From Nitrosococcus wardiae (GTDB taxonomy: Bacteria > Pseudomonadota > Gammaproteobacteria > Nitrosococcales > Nitrosococcaceae), in assembly GCF_004421105.1 (NCBI RefSeq), contig NZ_CP038033.1:205659-269658 (forward strand): a stretch of 64,000 bases of DNA. The letters are read 5' to 3'. Position 1 is the first letter of the stretch. The number at the start of each line of letters is the position of its first letter. Of the stretch, positions 9,528-18,262 are shown one piece after another. The notes beneath the pieces are model-generated. The model ran no database searches and was not told the DNA's origin. It worked only from the letters and a program-made list of their open reading frames with translations. The translations under genes were made by a program, and so were the position numbers.

Positions 9528-12404
9528 ATGAAAACAGAATCGTCCGCCATTCTCCATGACCGGGAGCAGACTCCTGATTCTGAAACCCTCGACCCTTCCC
9601 TCAGGACCACGGCTCCCGGTCAATATCGAGTGATTCGCCGCAACGGCAAAGTTACCGGCTTTGATCCCAGCAAGATCGCCGTCGCCATGACTAAAGCCTT
9701 CCTGGCAGTGGAGGGCAGCAGCGCCGCCACGAGCAAACGCATCCATCAGACGGTAGAAGCTCTGACGGCCCAAGTGGTGGAAGCCTGCACCCGCCGTTTG
9801 GAAACGGGCGGCACCGTCCACATCGAAGACATTCAGGATCAGGTGGAGCTGGCCCTGATGCGGGGGGGATACCACAAAATAGCACGGGCCTACGTGCTAT
9901 ACCGGGAGGAAAGAACCCGGGAAAGGGCCCAAGCCGCGGCCAAGACGAAGAAAAAGGCTGCCGAACCTCCTCTCCAGGTGACCTTAGCTGACGGCCGTGT
10001 CGTACCCTTGGATAAAGCCCGGCTGACTCGAATTGGAGAAGAAGCCTGCCAGGCATTGCCTGAAACCCAGCCCCAGGCGGTTCTCAACGAGACCTTGCGT
10101 AACCTCTTTGACGGGGTCGCCGAACAGGATGTGGAAAGGGCACTCATCATGAGCGCCCGCACCTTCATCGAGAAAGAGCCCCATTACAGCTACGTGGCCG
10201 CTCGCCTATTGCTGGACAGCCTGCGCCGAGAAGCTCTTTCCTTTATCCATGGCGCTGAAACCCATGCCACTCAAGGGGAAATGGCGGAGCGCTATCCGGA
10301 ATACTTTGCCGCCTATATCAAGCAAGGCGCTGATTTACAACTGATTGACACACGATTAACCCAATACGATCTGACCCGTCTAGGTCAGGCCTTACGGCCA
10401 GAACGGGACTTTGAGTTCACCTACCTAGGTCTGCAGACCCTCTATGACCGCTATTTTATCCACTCGGGGGGGATTCGCTTTGAATTGCCCCAGGCCTTTT
10501 TTATGCGGGTGGCCATGGGGCTGGCGATCAACGAAATTGAACGGGAAGAACGGGCCATTGAGTTTTATGAGCTGCTGTCCTCCTTTGATTTTATGAGCAG
10601 CACCCCCACCCTGTTCAACTCAGGTTCCCTGCGGCCTCAGCTCTCCTCCTGTTATTTGACCACAGTGTCCGATGACCTGGATGGGATTTACAGCGCCATC
10701 AAGGACAATGCCCTGCTGTCCAAATATGCGGGCGGGTTGGGCAACGATTGGTCTCGGGTTCGGGGGATGGGCGCCCACATTAAAGGGACCAACGGCAAAT
10801 CCCAGGGCGTGGTGCCCTTTTTAAAGGTGGCCAATGATACCGCAGTGGCGGTGAACCAAGGAGGGAAGCGGAAGGGCGCGGTCTGCGCCTATCTGGAAAC
10901 CTGGCATATTGATATCGAAGAATTCCTAGAGTTGCGCAAGAATACCGGCGACGACCGCCGCCGCACCCACGATATGAATACCGCCAACTGGGTGCCGGAC
11001 CTGTTCATGAAGCGGGTGGCCGAAGACGGGGAATGGACTCTTTTTTCGCCCGATGAAACCCCGGATCTCCATGACCTGGTGGGCCAAGCTTTTGAAGCAG
11101 CCTATCTTCGCTACGAGGAAAAAGCGGCCTGCGGCGAAATCAAGAACTTTAAAAAGCAACGGGCCGTGGACCTGTGGCGCAAAATGCTCTCCATGCTGTT
11201 TGAGACGGGACATCCTTGGATCACCTTTAAGGACCCCTGTAACCTGCGCTCGCCCCAGCAGCATGCTGGCGTGGTCCATTCCTCAAACTTGTGCACCGAG
11301 ATCACCTTGAATACCTCAGATGAGGAAATAGCGGTATGCAACTTAGGGTCAATCAATCTCCCCCAACATCTGGATGAGAATGGCCTTAACCTTCCCAAGC
11401 TGGAGAAAACCATCACCACCGCCATGCGCATGTTGGACAATGTCATCGATTATAATTATTACAGCGTGCCCACGGCGCGGCGTTCCAACCTCCGCCATCG
11501 GCCCGTAGGTCTAGGCCTCATGGGCTTCCAGGATGCCCTCTACAAACTCCGCCTCCCCTATGCTGCGGAAGCCGCCGTGGAGTTTGCCGACCGTTCCATG
11601 GAGGCTATCAGCTACTATGCTATCAAGGCCTCCAGCAACCTCGCTGCGGAACGGGGCAAGTACTGCACTTTTGAAGGTTCCCTCTGGAGCAAAGGGATTT
11701 TACCCATTGATTCCATCGGTTTGCTAGAACAAGGCCGCGGCGGCTACCTGCAACAAGACCGCACCCAAACCTTAGACTGGGACAGCCTGCGGGAACAGGT
11801 TAAAACCGTGGGCATGCGTAACTCCAACTGCATGGCTATTGCGCCCACAGCGACGATTTCTAATATCTGCGGCGTCAGCCAGTCCATCGAGCCCACTTAC
11901 CAAAATCTGTTCGTGAAATCCAACCTCTCAGGCGAATTTACGGTGATTAACCCCTACCTGGTCCAGGATCTTAAAGCCCGGGATTTATGGGACGAAGTGA
12001 TGGTTAACGATCTGAAATACTTTGACGGCAGCGCCCAGCCCATCGACCGCATACCGGAAGATCTCAAAACCCTCTATGCCACCGCCTTTGAGATCGATCC
12101 CCGCTGGCTGGTGGAAGCCGCCTCCCGTCGCCAAAAGTGGCTCGATCAGGCTCAGAGCCTCAACCTTTATATGGCCGAGCCCAACGGTAAAAAACTCGAC
12201 AATCTCTATAAGCTTGCCTGGGTCCGGGGCCTCAAAACGACTTATTATCTGCGCTCCCTCGGCGCGACCCACGTGGAGAAAAGCACCATGACCTCGGATC
12301 AGATCAACACACTCAATGCGGTCCAGTCCGGTTACCCCCAAGAGCCGGAAGCAGAAGCCCAAGCTTGCTCTATCCTGGACCCGGACTGTGAAGCTTGCCA
12401 GTAG
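9528..12404 (+). CDS. nrdA: Ribonucleoside-diphosphate reductase, class Ia alpha subunit
   Basis: Catalytic subunit that reduces ribonucleoside diphosphates for DNA synthesis. 958 residues, longer than E. coli NrdA because there are two ATP-cone domains: a canonical one (YRVIRRNGKVTGFDPSKI..., about residues 33-125) and a diverged second (about 150-240), as in Pseudomonas-type NrdA. Active-site cysteines appear in SSCYLTT, NLCTEITL (with the glutamate two residues on) and VCNLGSINL. The radical-relay tyrosine pair is in LKTTYYLRSLGATHVEKS. The C-terminal redox tail ends DPDCEACQ. A hairpin follows before nrdB. Confidence 0.97.
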   Translation: MKTESSAILHDREQTPDSETLDPSLRTTAPGQYRVIRRNGKVTGFDPSKIAVAMTKAFLAVEGSSAATSKRIHQTVEALTAQVVEACTRRLETGGTVHIEDIQDQVELALMRGGYHKIARAYVLYREERTRERAQAAAKTKKKAAEPPLQVTLADGRVVPLDKARLTRIGEEACQALPETQPQAVLNETLRNLFDGVAEQDVERALIMSARTFIEKEPHYSYVAARLLLDSLRREALSFIHGAETHATQGEMAERYPEYFAAYIKQGADLQLIDTRLTQYDLTRLGQALRPERDFEFTYLGLQTLYDRYFIHSGGIRFELPQAFFMRVAMGLAINEIEREERAIEFYELLSSFDFMSSTPTLFNSGSLRPQLSSCYLTTVSDDLDGIYSAIKDNALLSKYAGGLGNDWSRVRGMGAHIKGTNGKSQGVVPFLKVANDTAVAVNQGGKRKGAVCAYLETWHIDIEEFLELRKNTGDDRRRTHDMNTANWVPDLFMKRVAEDGEWTLFSPDETPDLHDLVGQAFEAAYLRYEEKAACGEIKNFKKQRAVDLWRKMLSMLFETGHPWITFKDPCNLRSPQQHAGVVHSSNLCTEITLNTSDEEIAVCNLGSINLPQHLDENGLNLPKLEKTITTAMRMLDNVIDYNYYSVPTARRSNLRHRPVGLGLMGFQDALYKLRLPYAAEAAVEFADRSMEAISYYAIKASSNLAAERGKYCTFEGSLWSKGILPIDSIGLLEQGRGGYLQQDRTQTLDWDSLREQVKTVGMRNSNCMAIAPTATISNICGVSQSIEPTYQNLFVKSNLSGEFTVINPYLVQDLKARDLWDEVMVNDLKYFDGSAQPIDRIPEDLKTLYATAFEIDPRWLVEAASRRQKWLDQAQSLNLYMAEPNGKKLDNLYKLAWVRGLKTTYYLRSLGATHVEKSTMTSDQINTLNAVQSGYPQEPEAEAQACSILDPDCEACQ

Positions 12405-12406
12405 AC

Positions 12407-12437
12407 GTAGCTTCTTCGTGCGCGCAGCGCACGCTAC
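12407..12437 (+). other. Hairpin in the nrdA-nrdB junction
   Basis: CGTGCGC (12417-12423), loop GCA, GCGCACG (12427-12433) make a perfect 7-base-pair GC-rich stem. Outer GTAGC (12407) and GCTAC (12433) can extend it around a one-sided bulge. No T-run follows, so it is more likely an mRNA-processing or stability element, or a weak attenuator setting the NrdA:NrdB ratio, than a terminator. Function is inferred. Confidence 0.5.
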
Positions 12438-12493
12438 TTGCTATGGGAATTGGGAGTAGTCAAAAACTTTAGCTAATAATGAGGAGATCAAGG

Positions 12494-13741
12494 ATGCTGA
12501 ATTGGGATGACCCACTTACAGGCGTTGATAGCCAAAAAACCAAACCGCAAAAATTGCCTCCCATCAGCGCGTACTCCAATGAGGGGAGGGAGGAGATAGA
12601 GGAGACACAAGATAACTCAAATGAAACATTGCTGACGGACCATCCAGATTCCCCTACAGCCACGACCGCTGGGGCCGAGGCCGGCACCGGCGTTCTGGGA
12701 ATTGAAGACATTGAAATGGGTGCGGCCCGGATTCAGGTGGATGATAAACGCATCATCAACTGCCGGGCGGATCTGAACCAGCTAGTGCCTTTTAAATACC
12801 ACTGGGCCTGGGAAAAATACCTCAATGGCTGCGCCAACCACTGGATGCCGCAAGAAATTAACATGAACGCGGATATTGCCTTATGGAAAAGCGCCGATGG
12901 ATTAACCGAAGATGAGCGCACCATCATCAAACGCAATCTCGGTTTTTTCGTCACCGCCGACTCCTTGGTCGCCAACAATCTGGTATTGGCGGTCTACCGG
13001 CATATTACTAATCCCGAATGCCGCCAGTACCTGCTGCGTCAGGCTTTCGAGGAAGCGGTGCACACCCATGCCTACCAGTACTGCGTGGAGTCCCTGGGAT
13101 TGGACGAAGGGGAAATTTTCAACATGTACCGGGAAGTGCCGGCCGTGGCCCGTAAAGCCGAATGGGCCCTGCCCTTCACTCAGTACTTGGCCGATCCCCA
13201 GTTCCACACCGGTACCGACGAAAATGATCAGAAATTATTGCGGGAACTCATCGCCTTTTATGTGATCTTCGAAGGCATCTTCTTTTATGTAGGCTTCGTC
13301 CAGATTCTCTCCATGGGCCGCCGCAACAAAATGACCGGCACGGCTGAACAATTCCAATACATCATGCGCGATGAATCCATGCACATGAACTTCGGCATTG
13401 ATGTCATCAATCAGATCAAGATTGAAAACCCTCATCTGTGGACCGACTCCTTCAAACAAGAAACCCTCCAAATGATCCGAGAGGCCGTGAGTCTAGAAAC
13501 CCAATACGCTTATGACACCATGCCCCGTGGCGTACTAGGCCTGAATGCCCCCATGTTTGACGAATACCTTAAATTTATTGCCAATCGCCGCTGCGCCCAA
13601 ATCGGGCTGCCGGAACAGTATCCTGGCGCCAGCAACCCCTTTCCCTGGATGTCCGAGATCCTAGACCTCAAAAAAGAAAAGAATTTCTTTGAAACTCGGG
13701 TGACGGAATATCAAACCGGGGGTGCCTTAAAGTGGGATTAA
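12494..13741 (+). CDS. nrdB: Ribonucleoside-diphosphate reductase, class Ia beta subunit
   Basis: Diiron-tyrosyl radical subunit that supplies the radical to NrdA. From ATG 12494 it has 415 residues; an in-frame ATG at 12479 lies inside the ribosome-binding stretch (GAGGAGA), so the later start is better. A ~60-residue acidic, low-complexity N-terminal extension precedes the ferritin-like core. The ExxHxxxY motif EEAVHTHAY holds the metal ligands and radical tyrosine; further ligands are in [10 protein letters not shown] and [10 protein letters not shown]. Operon with nrdA. Confidence 0.96.
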   Translation: MLNWDDPLTGVDSQKTKPQKLPPISAYSNEGREEIEETQDNSNETLLTDHPDSPTATTAGAEAGTGVLGIEDIEMGAARIQVDDKRIINCRADLNQLVPFKYHWAWEKYLNGCANHWMPQEINMNADIALWKSADGLTEDERTIIKRNLGFFVTADSLVANNLVLAVYRHITNPECRQYLLRQAFEEAVHTHAYQYCVESLGLDEGEIFNMYREVPAVARKAEWALPFTQYLADPQFHTGTDENDQKLLRELIAFYVIFEGIFFYVGFVQILSMGRRNKMTGTAEQFQYIMRDESMHMNFGIDVINQIKIENPHLWTDSFKQETLQMIREAVSLETQYAYDTMPRGVLGLNAPMFDEYLKFIANRRCAQIGLPEQYPGASNPFPWMSEILDLKKEKNFFETRVTEYQTGGALKWD

Positions 13742-13824
13742 CTCAATCATTAACGGGCCTTCAGCCTGCTATTTCATTTATTCTGAAATAAAAAGTATAA
13801 ACCACAATTTCTGGGAGGAAATAG

Positions 13825-14466
13825 ATGGCTTCCGGTTTGGTCGCCCCCCCAAAAAAATATAGGGTCATCTATGCCGATCCACCTTGGACATTTAAAACCT
13901 ATTCCAAAAAAGGCATTGGCCGCAGCGCGGAAGCCCATTATGACTGTCTGTCCATTGAAGAAATCTGCCGTATTCCCGTTAACGAATGGACGACCCCTGA
14001 TGCCCTGCTCTTTCTTTGGGTAACCGACCCGCTGCTTCCCCGGGCCATGGAAGTGATCCAGGCCTGGGGATTCACCTATAAAACGGTGGGCTTTTATTGG
14101 ATGAAGCTCAACAAGTCAGCCCAGATCAGCCAACTCTCCGAAAAGGATTTTTTTACGGGTTTAGGCTTCTGGACCCGGGCCAACCCGGAAATGTGCTTGT
14201 TGGCGACAAAGGGCCAGCCCAAACGGAAATCTTCCAACGTACGCCGCCTGATCATTTCCCCACGGCGGGAACATAGTCGCAAACCGGATGAGACCTATCA
14301 GCGCATCGAACAATTAACCGATGGTCCCTATCTAGAAATGTTTGCACGACGTGCTCGGCTAGGATGGGACGGATGGGGGAATCAAACGGTTTTGTTTAAC
14401 AAGGGCTCGGTCAACACCCGCCGTATCCCCTCTGACCTGCGAAAACACCCTCTAAAGGAAATTTAA
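13825..14466 (+). CDS. MT-A70 family N6-adenine methyltransferase-like protein
   Basis: Predicted SAM-dependent adenine methyltransferase. The catalytic DPPW tetrad is at residues 18-21 (VIYADPPWTF), followed by the MT-A70 core segments LFLWVTDPLLPRAMEVIQAWGFTYKTV and TRANPEMCLLATKG. 213 residues, catalytic domain only. Ribosome site GGGAGGAAAT. No restriction endonuclease is next to it; it lies 83 bases after nrdB on the same strand. Such solo enzymes are often phage- or plasmid-derived. Whether DNA or RNA is the target cannot be told here. Confidence 0.8.
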   Translation: MASGLVAPPKKYRVIYADPPWTFKTYSKKGIGRSAEAHYDCLSIEEICRIPVNEWTTPDALLFLWVTDPLLPRAMEVIQAWGFTYKTVGFYWMKLNKSAQISQLSEKDFFTGLGFWTRANPEMCLLATKGQPKRKSSNVRRLIISPRREHSRKPDETYQRIEQLTDGPYLEMFARRARLGWDGWGNQTVLFNKGSVNTRRIPSDLRKHPLKEI

Positions 14467-14548
14467 TGGCCATTGGACCGATGCGATAACCAAGCAAAGA
14501 AGCCCGCAGGCCAGACAAGACGCCTTGTACCCATCCGGCAAACAAAAC

Positions 14549-14923
14549 TTACTGGGCCACGCCGTAAGTCGTATCCCGATAAAAATCCTCAAAGATATAG
14601 GGAGGATGGATAATTTCAGAAGTCGGCACGAAAAAGGTGGCTAACTCCCCTGCCCCTACGAGGGTACGCCCCAGGGTATGGCCAATGCCTTTCACCAATC
14701 CCCAGGTGACCCCAATACCCACATTACTATCCTGGCTGGTATTCACCATATTTTTGGGGATTTCCACCCAACCAGTTACCACATTGACTAATCCACGCCC
14801 CAGTTTTTCCCCTACCCTCTCTCCATAACCTTCTTCCGCCACAGCCGGCGAAGTGGCACCAAAGGCCAGAAAAGACAATAAAATAATGAGCCCCAGTGGG
14901 TTAGGCGCTTTATTATTAACCAT
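14549..14923 (-). CDS. Small exported protein, TIGR04073-like (exosortase-associated family)
   Basis: 124 residues with an N-terminal signal peptide (hydrophobic run ending AVAEE). The conserved core resembles the TIGR04073 family often found in exosortase-containing genomes: KLGRGLVNVVTGWVEIPKN, then a glycine-rich hydrophobic stretch (GVTWGLVKGIGHTLGRTLVG). Ribosome site AAAGGAGT. Function unknown. No exosortase or PEP-CTERM protein is in the window. It reads opposite to its neighbours. Confidence 0.65.
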   Translation of the reverse strand: MVNNKAPNPLGLIILLSFLAFGATSPAVAEEGYGERVGEKLGRGLVNVVTGWVEIPKNMVNTSQDSNVGIGVTWGLVKGIGHTLGRTLVGAGELATFFVPTSEIIHPPYIFEDFYRDTTYGVAQ

Positions 14924-15285
14924 TTTTACTCCTTTTATCGAACTCTTAGCGGTAGTTAGTATCTAGGCAAACGTTTTAAGAAGAATAGGGTCGGTCTCGC
15001 TCTGCGCAACTGCCCCTCCAGCTCTGCCCATAGCGGGCGCTGGGGGCACGAAGAAATATTGCTGGCTGGGCCAAGAAAAACCTCCCCTCAAAACTTTTGC
15101 CGAGCGACTGAACATTCCTTCTATAAAATGCTAAAGATAGCAAATTTTAGGCCGTACACCAGCAATCAGCCCAGCTAACAATAGCAGCATGGAGTAGGAT
15201 ACCCCAGGATTCTGCTTAAGTTTAGAAAAAAAATTCATTAAAATAGCAACTTGATTATTCTTGTTCCCTTCATCAAACCATCCAA
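14924..15285. other. Intergenic region with one possible micro-ORF
   Basis: 362 bases between the TIGR04073-like gene and the transglycosylase gene. It holds the ribosome site of the former and an AT-rich stretch before the latter. A 35-codon frame on the minus strand (15131-15238) encodes a short hydrophilic start, one hydrophobic helix (SMLLLLAGLIAGV) and a basic end, but has no visible ribosome site. I see no terminator or RNA gene. Confidence 0.3.
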
Positions 15286-17157
15286 ATGAAAAAATGGCTT
15301 GCTACAGGTCTTATGATTGGGCTGCTCGGGCTATCCCTGGGGAGCAATGCCCGTGAAATCCAGGTCCCCTTACAACTGCATAACGAGTTTCTCCGTCAAA
15401 TTCTCCTTAGGCAAGTGTATACTGGCCCCCAGCATACGGCACAGATGTGGGATGAGGGTAGCAGATGCAACTCTCTGGTACTTTTTAATCCTCAAATCAG
15501 CAGTGTGGGCCCACATATTCGCCTGATTAGTGAAGGAAAAGCTAAGATTGGAACCCCTATCGGCAATCGCTGCATTCCCTTCCTAAATTGGCAAGGGATG
15601 ATTGAGGTCTTCCAACAGCCCGTGCTTGGGCCCCAATTGGCTACAGTCCACTTCCGAACCGTTAAATCAAATATTTACAATCTTCAAGGGGGTAAAAATC
15701 TCACCACAGGTAAGCTATGGGATGGAGTCAAAAAATATGTCCACCCCAAGCTTTCCCAGGTGCAGATTAACCTTCACCCCCTATTGGCAAAGCTACGGAA
15801 CCTGTTACCCCTCATTTTACCCCGGCAAGATCGAGCCCAGGTTCAAACCGCGCTTCACTCGCTCACGCTTACCGAAGCACAAACGACCCAGACCGGTATG
15901 AGGGTCACATTGCGTTTTGCGCTCCCGAATCTCAGCTATCCCCAAACACCTCCACCTCCCGAACCTGCCCTCTCGCCTGAAGAATTACAACGCTGGGAAA
16001 CGGCCTGGCGACACTGGGATGCATTTCTCACTTTTGTCATCAAACACGCAGCGGCCGAAAGTAAGTTAGAAGAGTTTCGACTGCTTCTCCTGGAAATCTT
16101 GCTGGATGCCCGTCATGATATCGGGAAGGCCCTCGCTTCTCCGACTCCAGGAACGCCTGATCCCATCCGTGCTCTATTTCTAAGCACCTGGAAGCGCTTG
16201 GCCCCGGTATTGCGCCGCCTAAGCCTCAATATGTCCAATGAAAGAGCCCTGCGTTACCTGACCTTTATTACCGCCAGCGATGCCCTACAAACCATCGATC
16301 AACTTCGCCCTCTCTCCGGCCTTGACATTTCCACCGACGGACTGCGCCGGCTAGCACGGACAATTGCTCCCCAAGAGAAACAGGATCCCCTCTCCTACGG
16401 TTTTGAAGTCGATCCCAGTCTACGTCGATCATTCGGGCTAGGTCCCCCTCTATCCCTACCCAAGGAAAACCCAGATCTTGGTTTAAGCCGGTGGTTTTGG
16501 CGAAGCGCTTGGGCTGCCAATGACATTGATCGGTCACTGATTGCCCGGCTAAACCAATGGGCACCCACCTCCCGCGATATTGATGCCTATTTACCCATAG
16601 CCCACCAACTTTTGGATCAAACCACCAGCCATTTACTCCACAGGCGCCAATTAGAACCCCAAACTCAATCATTATATCGCTGGCTCCTGCTCGCTACCGC
16701 TTGGCAAGAAAGCTGTTGGCGCCAATTTATCAAGCAAGGAGACAGCATCCAACCGCTTCGCTCTCATGCCGGCTCCGTAGGTTTGATGCAGGTCAACCAA
16801 AATGTTTGGCGAGGTTTTTACGACGTTAACAGTTTGAATGAGAACATTGCCTACAACACCAAAGCGGGTGGCGAAATCTTGATGCATTATCTTGTCGATT
16901 ACGCTATTAGAAAAGGCGAACATAAAAAAACAGATAATTTCCATAACCTAGCCCGGGCGGCCTACGCTGCCTATAATGGAGGGCCTAGACACCTGAGTCG
17001 TTACCGTAAGGCGAATACACCCAAGTCCTTACGCAGGATAGATGCTTTCTTCTGGGACAAATATCAAACCATCAAACAAGGTAACGAATTGGCTGTTGCC
17101 CAGTGCTTTGGTGTAGAAGCCTCCTCCTTGCAATCTCCACCAGAGAGGAGGAGATAA
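15286..17157 (+). CDS. Lytic transglycosylase-like protein (C-terminal SLT domain)
   Basis: 623-residue exported protein with a signal peptide (LATGLMIGLLGLSLGSNA). The long N-terminal part is unassigned; it is mostly helical with a proline-rich patch around residue 220. The C-terminal ~150 residues are an SLT/goose-lysozyme-like transglycosylase domain: WQESCWR carries the catalytic glutamate, followed by GSVGLMQVNQNVW and the AYNGGP motif. It probably cleaves peptidoglycan in the periplasm. Not recognisable as Slt70 or MltC/D/F; the N-terminal domain is the novel part. Confidence 0.75.
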   Translation: MKKWLATGLMIGLLGLSLGSNAREIQVPLQLHNEFLRQILLRQVYTGPQHTAQMWDEGSRCNSLVLFNPQISSVGPHIRLISEGKAKIGTPIGNRCIPFLNWQGMIEVFQQPVLGPQLATVHFRTVKSNIYNLQGGKNLTTGKLWDGVKKYVHPKLSQVQINLHPLLAKLRNLLPLILPRQDRAQVQTALHSLTLTEAQTTQTGMRVTLRFALPNLSYPQTPPPPEPALSPEELQRWETAWRHWDAFLTFVIKHAAAESKLEEFRLLLLEILLDARHDIGKALASPTPGTPDPIRALFLSTWKRLAPVLRRLSLNMSNERALRYLTFITASDALQTIDQLRPLSGLDISTDGLRRLARTIAPQEKQDPLSYGFEVDPSLRRSFGLGPPLSLPKENPDLGLSRWFWRSAWAANDIDRSLIARLNQWAPTSRDIDAYLPIAHQLLDQTTSHLLHRRQLEPQTQSLYRWLLLATAWQESCWRQFIKQGDSIQPLRSHAGSVGLMQVNQNVWRGFYDVNSLNENIAYNTKAGGEILMHYLVDYAIRKGEHKKTDNFHNLARAAYAAYNGGPRHLSRYRKANTPKSLRRIDAFFWDKYQTIKQGNELAVAQCFGVEASSLQSPPERRR

Positions 17158-17336
17158 AAAAGCTTGGCAATAAGCCTTCCCTTGAAAACGAAAGTGGCGT
17201 GATGCCCAATAAATTTTTTGAAAATTAAAAAATAATAAAACACGCCGACTATTTTTGCCCACTAGCTGCAAAATCTACCTGAGATCAAATTTTCCCTTCT
17301 TTTTTAATGGGATTTATCGAATAGGATTGAGTACTC

Positions 17337-17720
17337 ATGGATATTTTTATCGGGGTTCTTATCGGTGGCCTGATAGCAAGCATTGCACCCGTAACAACCA
17401 TTATTGCCGATCATTTACGATGGCGACGTGAAACCAAGCTCATGCACCTGAAAACTGAGCGAGATAAACTCGAGCAGCGGTTTAGGGAAACGCTGGAACA
17501 GCTTTCAAAGGCAATGGCACGGAATAGTTATCCTGCTGAGATGACCTCGGACATCATGATCATGCTGCCAAAGGAAGTTTCCGATCAATATCTGGCATTT
17601 TTAGAAGAAAAAGACAAATCAACACCCAAGTGCCGCCAAGCCTACCTGGATATAGCCACCGTCATGAAAAAATCTTTGGCCACAATTGAACAGCAAATAG
17701 AAGCTTTAGTAGCAGACTAG
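17337..17720 (+). CDS. Hypothetical membrane-anchored coiled-coil protein
   Basis: 127 residues. One N-terminal hydrophobic segment (residues 2-24) is followed by a charged helical region (HLRWRRETKLMHLKTERDKLEQRFRE) likely to form a coiled coil facing the cytoplasm. No family recognised. Codon use looks normal, and the frame is unlikely to be chance. It lies 180 bases after the transglycosylase gene on the same strand, probably as an independent unit. Confidence 0.55.
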   Translation: MDIFIGVLIGGLIASIAPVTTIIADHLRWRRETKLMHLKTERDKLEQRFRETLEQLSKAMARNSYPAEMTSDIMIMLPKEVSDQYLAFLEEKDKSTPKCRQAYLDIATVMKKSLATIEQQIEALVAD

Positions 17721-17857
17721 TTGGGTAGCTTCTTTACAGGCCTTGGACCACTCATCACTTCCATGCCACAGCAGTAAAAGGTTGGGGGAGTCTTCAGGGA
17801 TGGATTGAATGCCGCGAAATCCGCTGTTGTTCGTTAAACTCTCTTTCTCCTGAGTTT
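17706..17857 (-). pseudogene. Possible coding remnant of unknown protein
   Basis: An open minus-strand frame of about 50 codons without a start codon. Its last part reads GFRGIQSIPEDSPNLLLLW followed by HGSDEWSKACKEATQLVCY and a stop. Composition and codon choice look protein-like, and it runs into the AAACTTAAA-rich repeat at its 5' end, as if the gene had been cut there. It overlaps the end of the neighbouring hypothetical gene by 15 bases. I do not recognise the family. Confidence 0.3.
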
Positions 17858-18068
17858 TAAGTTTTAAGCTTTAGGTTTTTAAGTGTTGAGAGCTAATACC
17901 CGTTAATCAAAGTACGATATAAAGTAAGTGCCTATGAAACAAAGAATCTACCCGCAGAGCAGGTGGTTTTGTATTCCCCCTATAAAGGGGATGAGTCTGC
18001 GCCTTGCCCCCGAGGAGGCAAGGCTTAAGCCTTTTTTTCTTAGCACTTAAAACTTAAAACTTAAAATA
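17852..18068. repeat. Inverted-repeat-flanked structured non-coding element
   Basis: Left arm 17852-17885 and right arm 18044-18068 are imperfect inverted copies built on TTTTAAGTTTTAAG / CTTAAAACTTAAAA and ending in AAGTG / CACTT. Between them lie CCCC-TATAAA-GGGG (17977-17990), an 8-base-pair stem GCCTTGCC/GGCAAGGC (18001-18024) and an overlapping terminator-like hairpin. No protein-like frame is present except a 38-codon one with no known features. The interior resembles the subterminal end after tnpA in IS200/IS605 elements (compare 37616-37690), so it may be an IS remnant or a small non-autonomous element. Confidence 0.45.
18020..18038 (+). terminator. Rho-independent terminator-like hairpin overlapping an alternative stem
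   Basis: AAGGC-TTAA-GCCTT followed by a run of T to 18038 is a compact terminator. Its left arm is also part of GGCAAGGC, the right arm of the 8-base-pair stem that starts at 18001, so the two structures exclude each other. This is the geometry of an attenuator, but no gene immediately downstream clearly depends on it: the OmpA-family gene begins 225 bases later. Confidence 0.5.
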
Positions 18069-18262
18069 CAACCGCGTGCGCTAGGGGAATGCCGTGCATC
18101 CCTGCACTCCTTCGAAGTTTTCCACCCGCTGCTAACGTTTTAGCTATAACAATTTGTTATTGATATTGAATAGCCTATGTATGTTATTTGAACTAGACTA
18201 GAATTTAGCAATTAGGTAACGCTTTGAATGATTCTTGGCAACAAAAGTTAAGGGAGGAAAGT

